From Pseudomonas capeferrum (GTDB lineage: Bacteria > Pseudomonadota > Gammaproteobacteria > Pseudomonadales > Pseudomonadaceae), in NCBI RefSeq assembly GCF_000731675.1, contig NZ_JMIT01000001.1, positions 498,712 to 562,711 on the forward strand: a DNA stretch of 64,000 bases, in the 5' to 3' direction. Of the stretch, positions 47,535-54,505 are shown one piece after another (within the stretch, counting starts at the first letter, position 1; each line of letters begins with the position of its first letter). Position numbers and translations under genes: made by a program. Below the pieces are notes generated by a model, which worked only from the letters and a program-made list of their open reading frames with translations, was not told the DNA's origin and made no database searches.

Positions 47535-48020
47535 TCAGGCGAAGGCGGGCAGGCTGGCCATCTTGCCGCGGCAGTAGATCATCGGCTGCGGGGCTTGCTC
47601 GGGGACGATGAGGTTGTGCACTTTGCCGACCATGATGGCGTGGTCGCCACCTTCGTATTCACGCCACAGTTCGCATTCGATAATGGCGGTGGCATTGGCC
47701 AGCAACGGGTTGCCCAGGGCGCTGAGGGTCCACTCGATGCCGGTGGCCTTGTCCTTGCCCTTTTTCGCGAAGGCATAGGCTTCGGCTTGCTGTTCACCGG
47801 ACAGCAGGTGAATGGCGAAGCGCTTTTGCTTGATCAGCACAGGGTAGGAGTCGGAGCTGTAGTTGGGGCAGAACAGCACCAGCGGCGGGTCCATCGATAA
47901 CGAAGAGAAGGCGCTGGCGGTGAGGCCGACGATCGAGCCGTCGTCGTCCAGGGTGGTGATGACGGTGACGCCTGAGGGGAAGGAGCCCAGGACGTTCTTA
48001 TAGACGGTTGCGTCGATCAT
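47535..48020 (-). CDS. Flavin reductase (copy B) paired with LLM monooxygenase
   Basis: A 161-residue paralogue of the reductase at 42722, with SFPSGVTVITT, ECELWREYEGGDHAIMVGKVHNL and the same ends, no gaps. First gene of the two-gene operon with the LLM monooxygenase. Its start lies 56 bases after operator 2. Provides FMNH2 to the monooxygenase. Confidence 0.9.
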   Translation of the reverse strand: MIDATVYKNVLGSFPSGVTVITTLDDDGSIVGLTASAFSSLSMDPPLVLFCPNYSSDSYPVLIKQKRFAIHLLSGEQQAEAYAFAKKGKDKATGIEWTLSALGNPLLANATAIIECELWREYEGGDHAIMVGKVHNLIVPEQAPQPMIYCRGKMASLPAFA

Positions 48021-48075
48021 GGCGTGTTCCTCGAAAGGGGTAGCGGTGGGCCGCTTTTTATCGTTGATGTGTCTG

Positions 48076-48087
48076 ATGGTATACCGT
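48076..48087. promoter_or_regulatory. FadR/GntR-type operator 2
   Basis: ATGGTATACCGT, one mismatch from the perfect palindrome of operator 1, in the same flanking context TGTCTGATGG. Placed for control of the flavin reductase B-LLM operon. Confidence 0.72.
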
Positions 48088-48246
48088 AATACTCGATTTG
48101 CAAGCGGAATTTTCTAGCGCACAAAATTCGCGATGAATGGCGCAAAGCCGCGTGAATAGGGGGTTTGGCGAAAGCGAGACGGCCTGGGCGCGGCTGCTGA
48201 ACCGGATCAGTTAAAGATTTTTAGACCGAATCAGTGTTGTCAAAAG

Positions 48247-48267
48247 TTTGGAATACCATAATATGGT
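48247..48267. promoter_or_regulatory. FadR/GntR-type operator 3
   Basis: TTTGGAATACCATAATATGG resembles operator 1 (GG[A/T]ATACCATAATAT shared) and contains a 13-nt palindrome ACCATA-A-TATGGT at 48255-48267. It lies about 70-90 bases before the NCS1 permease start, oriented towards it. Confidence 0.68.
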
Positions 48268-48336
48268 CCGCAGCTGAGAGGCCGCCTAGACGCGGTTTCC
48301 TTACAACGATAAAAACGACCTTTCGAGCTGAAAACC

Positions 48337-49740
48337 ATGTCCCAACCGTCATCGCAACACCAGTTTGTCGAGAATCACACGGTCGATTACGTTCCACCTG
48401 CCGAGCGCCATGGGAAGGCGCGCGACCTGTTCACCCTCTGGTTCAGCACCAACATTGCGCCACTGCCCATCGTCACCGGCGCCATGGTGGTCCAGGTGTT
48501 CCACCTGAACCTGTTGTGGGGCCTGGTCGCCATCGTGCTTGGCCATCTTGCCGGGGGCGTGGTCATCGCGCTGGCTTCTGCGCAGGGACCGCAGTTGGGC
48601 ATTCCGCAGATGGTCCAGAGCCGCGGGCAGTTTGGCCGTTATGGTGCGTTGCTGATCGTGTTCTTCACGGCGCTGATCTACGTCGGCTTCTTCATTTCCA
48701 ATATCGTGCTGGCGGGCAAGACCATCCACGGCATCGCCCCGAGCGTGCCGATGCCCGGTGCCATCGTCATCGGCGCCCTCAGCGCGACGGCCATCGGCGT
48801 GATCGGCTACCGCTTCATCCATATCCTCAACCGCATCGGTACCTGGGTCATGGGCTCGGCGCTGCTGGCCGGTTTCATCATGATGTTCGCCCAGGAGCTG
48901 CCGGCTGATTTCTTCAGCCGTGGGGCGTTCAACCTGTCCGGCTTCATCGCCACCGTGTCGCTGGGCACGATCTGGCAGATCAGCTTCTCGCCGTACACCT
49001 CGGACTACTCGCGCTACCTGCCGAAGGAAGTCGGCATTGCCAAGCCGTTCTGGGCGACCTACTTCGGCGCCACCCTGGGCACCATCCTGTGCTTCAGCTT
49101 TGGTGCAGTGGCGGTGCTGTGCGTGCCAGAAGGCACCGACGCGATGGACGCGGTCAAGCAAGCCACCGGCTGGCTGGGGCCGATCCTGATGGTGCTGTTC
49201 CTGCTCAACATCATCAGCCACAACGCGCTCAACCTGTATGGCGCGGTGCTGTCGATCGTCACGGCCATCCAGACCTTCTTCGCCAAGTGGACGCCGAGCA
49301 TCAAGGTGCGGGTGGCCCTGGCCTCGGTAATTCTGCTGGGCTGTGGCCTGGTGGCGCTGAATGCATCGGCGGACTTCATCGGCCAGTTCATCGGCCTGAT
49401 TCTGGCGCTGTTGCTGGTGCTGGTGCCGTGGGCCTCGATCAACCTGATCGACTTCTACCTGATCAAGAAGGGCCAGTACGACATCGCGTCTATCTTCAGT
49501 GCCGACGGCGGCATCTATGGCCGCTTCAACCACCACGCGATCATTGCCTATGCTTGCGGGATTGCGGTGCAGCTGCCGTTTGCCAATACCGCGCTGTATG
49601 TGGGGCCGTATTCGAACCTTGTCGAAGGGGCTGATTTGTCCTGGTTGATCGGCTTGCTGGTGACGGTGCCGCTGTATTACTGCCTGGCCACGCGAGGGCA
49701 GGCGGTCAATAGTGCGCGGGTTATCAGGGTCAATGACTGA
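48337..49740 (+). CDS. NCS1-family permease (copy 2), regulon transporter
   Basis: A 467-residue inner-membrane permease, about 12 helices, colinear with the one at 32595: YVPPAERHGKARDLFTLWFS, GPQLGIPQMVQSRGQFG, FSPYTSDYSRYLP, NLIDFYLIKKGQYDIASIF. NCS1 proteins import nucleobases, hydantoins or allantoin with H+ or Na+. It is preceded by operator 3, so it probably brings in the substrate of the LLM monooxygenase pathway. Confidence 0.88.
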   Translation: MSQPSSQHQFVENHTVDYVPPAERHGKARDLFTLWFSTNIAPLPIVTGAMVVQVFHLNLLWGLVAIVLGHLAGGVVIALASAQGPQLGIPQMVQSRGQFGRYGALLIVFFTALIYVGFFISNIVLAGKTIHGIAPSVPMPGAIVIGALSATAIGVIGYRFIHILNRIGTWVMGSALLAGFIMMFAQELPADFFSRGAFNLSGFIATVSLGTIWQISFSPYTSDYSRYLPKEVGIAKPFWATYFGATLGTILCFSFGAVAVLCVPEGTDAMDAVKQATGWLGPILMVLFLLNIISHNALNLYGAVLSIVTAIQTFFAKWTPSIKVRVALASVILLGCGLVALNASADFIGQFIGLILALLLVLVPWASINLIDFYLIKKGQYDIASIFSADGGIYGRFNHHAIIAYACGIAVQLPFANTALYVGPYSNLVEGADLSWLIGLLVTVPLYYCLATRGQAVNSARVIRVND

Positions 49741-49767
49741 CAGTTGCAACGGGTGGCCGCCTTGCGG

Positions 49768-49851
49768 CCCATTCGCGGGGCAAGCCCGCTCCCACAGGAT
49801 CACTCAAAAAACTGAATCAACCTGTGGGAGTGGGCTTGTCCCGCGAATGGG
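49768..49851. repeat. REP-type inverted repeat
   Basis: Arms 49768-49798 and 49821-49851 are inverses with two mismatches; core GCCCGCTCCCACAGG. Between the convergent NCS1 permease and chemoreceptor genes; probably ends both transcripts. Confidence 0.8.
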
Positions 49852-49877
49852 CTGCAAAGCAGCCCGGTTATTCCTGA

Positions 49878-51503
49878 TCAGACTTTGAACTGCGCCACCA
49901 TGCCATTCAGGTCCACTGCCAACTGCGACAAGTCCTGCGCCGCTGCACTGGTCTGGTTTGCCCCCGCCGATGTCTGCATCGCCAGGTCACGAATGTTCAC
50001 CAGGTTACGGTCCACCTCGCGCGCCACCTGTGCCTGTTCTTCAGAGGCGCTGGCGATTACCAGGTTGCGCTGGTTGATCGAGGCGATGGCCTCGGCAATC
50101 ACCTCCAGCGCCTGGCCCGCACCCTGCGCCACTTCCAGGGTACCCGCAGCGCGCCCTTGGCTGCTGTGCATGGCCGTCACCGCACGCTCGGTGCCGGTCT
50201 GGATGCCCACGATCATCTGCTCGATCTCTGCCGTCGACTGTTGGGTACGGTGGGCGAGGGCGCGTACTTCATCCGCCACCACCGCAAAGCCGCGGCCGGC
50301 CTCACCCGCGCGGGCGGCTTCGATGGCGGCATTGAGCGCCAGCAGGTTGGTTTGCCCGGCGATTGCGCCGATCACATCGAGCACCCGGCTGATCTCGTTG
50401 GCGTTGCTGGCCAGCTGTTCGATTTCGGCCGAGGTGCCGGTCACGTCGTCGACCAGGTGCTGGATCGACGCCAGCGCCTGGTTGACCTGGTCGCGGCCGT
50501 CACGGGTGGTGCGGTCGGCGCCTTTGGAGGCGTCAGCGGTACTCACTGCATTGTTGGCCACTTCTTCCACGGCGGCGGTCATCTGGTTGACTGCGGTGGC
50601 TGCCTGGTCAATTTCGGCGCTCTGCTGATGCAGGCCGCGGCTGGTGTCTTCGGTGACGGTATGCAGCTCTTCTGAGGCCGAGGCCAGTTGGTCGGACGAG
50701 GCGGCGATCTTGCGCAAGGTGTCGCGCAGGCTCTCTTGCATGCGGCCCAAGGCGCGCAGCAGCAGGGCAGGCTCGTCGCGGCCGGTGACATGGATGTTCT
50801 GGGTCAGGTCGCCGGTGGCCACGCGCTCGGCCACGGCCACGGCATCGGCCAGGGGCACCACGATGCTGCGGGTGAGCAGTGTGGCGATGGCGGCCAGTAC
50901 CAGCATGATGACCAGCAATGAACCGATGATGGCGGTCAACGCCTGGTCAGCGACGTCGCTGCTGCGTTGCGAAGCCTCTTCGGCGCCCTTGCCGTTGTAG
51001 GCGATCAGCGCGGCCATGGCTTTCATCATGTTGTCGGCATGCTCGGAAAGCGGGCCGTTGATCTGCAGTTTGGCCTGGTCGAGGCGCCCGGCAGCGATGT
51101 CGCTGATGACCTGCGCCTGAAGACTGACGTATTGCTCGTGGGCGGTATTGAAGCGGTTGAACAGGGCGCGGTCATCGGTGGCGACGATGGTGTTGTCATA
51201 ATCCTTCAGGCCGTCCTTGAGTTGCGCATTGATGCTTTTGAGCATGTCCAGACTGCGCGCACGCTCCAGGTCGGTTTCTTCCAGCGCTGCGCGCAGGGTG
51301 ATGGCACGCGCTCGGCCGAGGTTGCTGCTGATTTCACTGAGGGCTACCACGGCCGGCATCCAGGTGACACGGATTTCATCCGTGGCCTCATCCATTTGCC
51401 GGGTTTCATAGAGGGCTATCATGCCCATGGCCAGTACCAATACGCCCAACAGGGCGAATACGCTGGCTGCGCGAATGCCGATCTTCATATTCCGTAATTG
51501 CAT
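49878..51503 (-). CDS. Methyl-accepting chemotaxis protein
   Basis: A 541-residue chemoreceptor: TM1 at about 9-30, periplasmic four-helix-bundle ligand domain about 32-187, TM2 at about 189-211, HAMP about 212-265 ([21 protein letters not shown] in part), and a long cytoplasmic signalling domain with the conserved hairpin [18 protein letters not shown] then [18 protein letters not shown]. No C-terminal CheR pentapeptide. Ligand unknown; similar P. putida receptors sense organic acids or amines. Its closeness to the permease cluster hints at taxis to that substrate, an inference only. Confidence 0.93.
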   Translation of the reverse strand: MQLRNMKIGIRAASVFALLGVLVLAMGMIALYETRQMDEATDEIRVTWMPAVVALSEISSNLGRARAITLRAALEETDLERARSLDMLKSINAQLKDGLKDYDNTIVATDDRALFNRFNTAHEQYVSLQAQVISDIAAGRLDQAKLQINGPLSEHADNMMKAMAALIAYNGKGAEEASQRSSDVADQALTAIIGSLLVIMLVLAAIATLLTRSIVVPLADAVAVAERVATGDLTQNIHVTGRDEPALLLRALGRMQESLRDTLRKIAASSDQLASASEELHTVTEDTSRGLHQQSAEIDQAATAVNQMTAAVEEVANNAVSTADASKGADRTTRDGRDQVNQALASIQHLVDDVTGTSAEIEQLASNANEISRVLDVIGAIAGQTNLLALNAAIEAARAGEAGRGFAVVADEVRALAHRTQQSTAEIEQMIVGIQTGTERAVTAMHSSQGRAAGTLEVAQGAGQALEVIAEAIASINQRNLVIASASEEQAQVAREVDRNLVNIRDLAMQTSAGANQTSAAAQDLSQLAVDLNGMVAQFKV

Positions 51504-51685
51504 GGAATGCTCCTTGACGGTGGCGTGCAGGCGTCAAGAGCATGGACGGAAGGCCGGCTCACCAGGGGGGTGCCAGCTCTCGATGCGCTGCGGATTTAGT
51601 GTGTGTGCCTCACCCTCTTACGTTTTTATTTAAATGATGTCACAGTGCCATCATTATTGACCAGTCATTCAATGTAACGACGTGT

Positions 51686-51722
51686 GCGGGCAAATCCGTC
51701 GTTTACTGACGGTTTTGCCCGC
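51686..51722 (-). terminator. Hairpin after dehydrogenase remnant
   Basis: GCGGGCAAA-T-CCGTC pairs with GACGG-T-TTTGCCCGC (51686-51700 with 51708-51722), ten bases downstream of the remnant's stop codon on the minus strand. It is probably the original terminator of the lost gene. Confidence 0.6.
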
Positions 51723-51731
51723 AATCAGACG

Positions 51732-51985
51732 TCATACGATCGGGATCAACGGGTCGGCAGCGGCCAGTGCCTGCGCGCGGTCAGCGGCTGGCGGGTAGAT
51801 CCATACCGAGTTGATCTGGCGTTTCAGCGCCTTGCCCTCCTGGCCGTGCAGCTTCAGCTCCCGTTCCCAGCCCTCGCTGTAGGCCGCGCCCCAGTCACCC
51901 AGGTCGAGGCAGGTGACATATTTGGGCTGGCGGTAGATAACAGGTTCGACGCCGAGCAGGTCGGCGGCCGCATTGTCCTTGATAT
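51732..51985 (-). pseudogene. C-terminal remnant of an NADH dehydrogenase-like flavoprotein
   Basis: About 80 codons reading DNAAADLLGVEP, YRQPKYVTCLDLGDWGAAY and WIYPPAADRAQALAAADP. I recognise this as the C-terminal end of a Pseudomonas FAD-dependent NADH dehydrogenase-like protein of about 420 residues. The FAD and NAD domains are absent: homology stops near 51985, and the bases beyond are unrelated. The retained terminator hairpin supports a 5' deletion of an intact ancestor. Confidence 0.65.
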
Positions 51986-52322
51986 CCCCACCCCCATCCG
52001 TTATAGATAAAAAGGAAACCATAAAGAAAAGAGGCCATTTCAGCCCCCATGCACGAGATCACACGTATCTTCCGCCCCTCAGGCCCCCATTTCGCGCCCT
52101 GCGCAGATGGATACGGGCCGACCTCAATGACGCCTTCTCCGCTTTCGAGCCTGTTCCACGTGTTGTCGATCCCGCCGGTCAAGCTTCTGCTGACCCAGAT
52201 GCGCAAACGCCCCGTCCCTCCACCTGCACCGTAGCGCCTGAATTCCACCACCCCCGGCCTTTTGCCGTTCGGGGTTGGGGAGCCTTTGCATTTTTTCAGC
52301 GTTCAACTGTTCAGGAATCACT
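51986..52322. other. Region upstream of the FMO, possible broken gene
   Basis: A minus-strand frame from a GTG at 52251 runs YGAGGGTGRLRIWVSRSLTG and GIDNTWNRLESGEGVIEVGP before joining the dehydrogenase remnant out of frame near 51985. The first 70 codons look protein-like but I do not recognise a family; it may be another truncated gene. The right end must carry the FMO promoter. Confidence 0.35.
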
Positions 52323-53702
52323 ATGACTCTTCGTGTCGCAATCATCGGTGCCGGCCCGTCCGGCCTTGCGCAACTGCGTGCCTTCCAATCCGCCCATGCC
52401 CAGGGCGCACCCATGCCCGAAATCGTATGCTTCGAAAAGCAGGCCGACTGGGGCGGTATGTGGAACTACACCTGGCGCACCGGCCTCGACCAGCATGGCG
52501 AGCCGGTGCACGGCAGCATGTACCGCTACCTGTGGTCCAACGGCCCCAAGGAATGCCTGGAGTTCGCCGACTACAGCTTCGATGAGCATTTTGGCCGGCC
52601 GATTTCCTCGTACCCGCCGCGCGAGGTGCTGTGGGACTACATCCAAGGCCGCGTGAAGAAGGCCGGGGTGCGCGACTACATCCGCTTCAATACCGCAGTC
52701 AAAAACGTCAGCTTCGATGAAAACACCCGCGAGTTCACCGTGAGCGCCCACGACTACAGCGCGGGGCTTGGCATCGAGCAGGTGTTCGATTACGTGGTGG
52801 TGGCCAGCGGGCACTTCTCTACCCCACACGTGCCGGAGTTTGAAGGCTTCGAGCGGTTCACCGGGCGTATCCTGCACGCCCACGACTTTCGCGAAGCGAT
52901 GGAATTCAACGGCCAGGACCTGCTCATTGTCGGCAGCAGCTACTCGGCCGAAGACATCGGCTCGCAGTGCTACAAGTACGGCGCGCGCTCGATCACCACG
53001 GCCTACCGCACCCAGCCGATGGGCTACAAATGGCCCAAGGGCTGGGAAGAGCGCCCGCAGTTGGTCCGCGTCGAGAACGACCTGGCGTTCTTCGCCGATG
53101 GCTCGAACAAGCGTGTGGATGCGATCATCCTGTGCACGGGCTACCAACATCACTTCCCGTTCCTGCCCGATGAACTCACCCTCAAGACCAACAACCGCCT
53201 GTGGCCAGCCGGACTGTACCAAGGCGTGGTGTGGGAGCAAAACCCGCAGTTGCTGTACCTGGGCATGCAGGACCTCTGGTACAGCTTCAACCTGTTCGAC
53301 GCCCAGGCATGGTTTGCGCGCGACTACATGCTGGGGCGCATCAAGCTGCCGGCCAAGGCGGCCATGCAGGCCGACAGCGCGCGCTGGCGCGAGGATGAGG
53401 AGCAGCTGGTAACCACAGCTTCGATGTATGAGTTCCAGGGCCGATACATCAAGCACCTGATCGAGCAGACGGATTACCCGCGCTTCGACATCGATGCGGT
53501 CAACCGCATCTTCCTGCAATGGAAGACCGACAAGAAGCACGACATCATGGGCTACCGCGACAAATCATACCGCTCGGTGATTACCGGCACCAAAGCGGTA
53601 CCACACCACACCCGCTGGATGCAGGCGATGGACGACTCGCTGCAGGAGTACCTGCGCGAAACGGATGGCAAGCAAGGCGAGGTGAAGGTGCTGCGCGGGT
53701 AG
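52323..53702 (+). CDS. tmm: Trimethylamine monooxygenase-type flavin-containing monooxygenase
   Basis: FAD/NADPH enzyme that oxidises trimethylamine to its N-oxide (EC 1.14.13.148). The 459 residues are strongly colinear with the Methylophaga bacterial [59 protein letters not shown], and [21 protein letters not shown] motif GAGPSG at 9-14, FMO motif [11 protein letters not shown] at 179-189, NADPH motif GSSYSAE at 204-210. ATG 52323 follows AGGAATC. Other tertiary amines and indole are also accepted by known homologues. Rrf2 regulator 105 bases downstream. Confidence 0.9.
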   Translation: MTLRVAIIGAGPSGLAQLRAFQSAHAQGAPMPEIVCFEKQADWGGMWNYTWRTGLDQHGEPVHGSMYRYLWSNGPKECLEFADYSFDEHFGRPISSYPPREVLWDYIQGRVKKAGVRDYIRFNTAVKNVSFDENTREFTVSAHDYSAGLGIEQVFDYVVVASGHFSTPHVPEFEGFERFTGRILHAHDFREAMEFNGQDLLIVGSSYSAEDIGSQCYKYGARSITTAYRTQPMGYKWPKGWEERPQLVRVENDLAFFADGSNKRVDAIILCTGYQHHFPFLPDELTLKTNNRLWPAGLYQGVVWEQNPQLLYLGMQDLWYSFNLFDAQAWFARDYMLGRIKLPAKAAMQADSARWREDEEQLVTTASMYEFQGRYIKHLIEQTDYPRFDIDAVNRIFLQWKTDKKHDIMGYRDKSYRSVITGTKAVPHHTRWMQAMDDSLQEYLRETDGKQGEVKVLRG

Positions 53703-53807
53703 CTGCCGGAACGGCCAGCACGATCAGGATGCGTGCAAGCGGGGAAGTGTTTTGCCGCACCGACGCTCCCCGCGTATCATTTGCGACATGGTTGGTCGGA
53801 GATTGAT

Positions 53808-54347
53808 ATGTCGCTTTACAGTGCTGGCGTCGAATACGGCATCCATTGCCTGCTGTTTCTGGTAGGCGAGGGCAGTGAGAGCCGTGATTCCAGCGTGCGC
53901 GACCTGGCCGAGTTGCAGGGCGTGCCGCAGGAATACCTGGCCAAGGTTTTCACCAAGCTGGCACGTGCCGGGTTGGTGGCCGCCACCGAAGGCGTGCGCG
54001 GTGGTTTTCGCCTGGCGCGACCGGCGGCTGAAATCAACGTGCTGGATATCGTCAACGCCATCGACGGGCCGAAAAAGATTTTCGATTGCCGCGAGATTCG
54101 CGAACGCTGCACGCTGTTCGAGGGCTCGCCGCCCGCTTGGGCGACGGAAGGCACCTGTGCGATTCATGCCGTAACGCTGGGGGCGCAGAAGCGCATGGAA
54201 GAGGCGTTGGCGCAGCAGACTGTTCTGGCATTGGCAACGCGCTTCGGGCGCAAGGCACCGGCCGAGTTCGGGCAGCAGGTCGATGCCTGGATGGCCGAGC
54301 GGCGAGAGAGTAAAGGGGCTGGGGATATTGCGGTGGATCAGCTTTGA
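53808..54347 (+). CDS. Rrf2-family regulator
   Basis: A 179-residue Rrf2 regulator starting MSLYSAGVEYGIHCLLFLV, HTH with VRDLAELQGVPQEYLAKVF and ATEGVRGGFRLARP. Three cysteines follow (CREIRERC and GTC), spaced C-x5-C-x17-C; Rrf2 members such as IscR and NsrR bind Fe-S clusters with three Cys, but with tighter spacing (CxxxxxCxxxxxC), so cluster binding is uncertain. ATG 53808 follows TCGGAGATTGAT. Same strand as the FMO gene, likely redox-linked control of it. Confidence 0.87.
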   Translation: MSLYSAGVEYGIHCLLFLVGEGSESRDSSVRDLAELQGVPQEYLAKVFTKLARAGLVAATEGVRGGFRLARPAAEINVLDIVNAIDGPKKIFDCREIRERCTLFEGSPPAWATEGTCAIHAVTLGAQKRMEEALAQQTVLALATRFGRKAPAEFGQQVDAWMAERRESKGAGDIAVDQL

Positions 54348-54505
54348 TTTTGATTCCCACATTGGCGCCGGTGTCGAGGCCGGTGATGGCTTATCACGTC
54401 CAGGGCACCGCCGCCAATGTGGCGAAAGTTACACAGGCTCTTGCGCTGCTGTGTGGCGCAAAAAAACGCTGTGTGCATCATTGCTGGTCATACGTCTCAT
54501 TATGG

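Larger units (their letters stand above)
48021..48336. other. Divergent promoter region with two operators
   Basis: Separates flavin reductase B (minus) from the NCS1 permease (plus). It holds operator 2 near its left end and operator 3 near its right end, each close to the gene it would control. No gene seen. Confidence 0.7.

Noticed and set aside
40829..48020. Interpretation of the regulon as the Rut uracil pathway
   Set aside because: LLM and RutF-like reductases fit, but RutB, RutC and RutE homologues are missing, and CMD, DUF1185 and ALDH are not Rut components.
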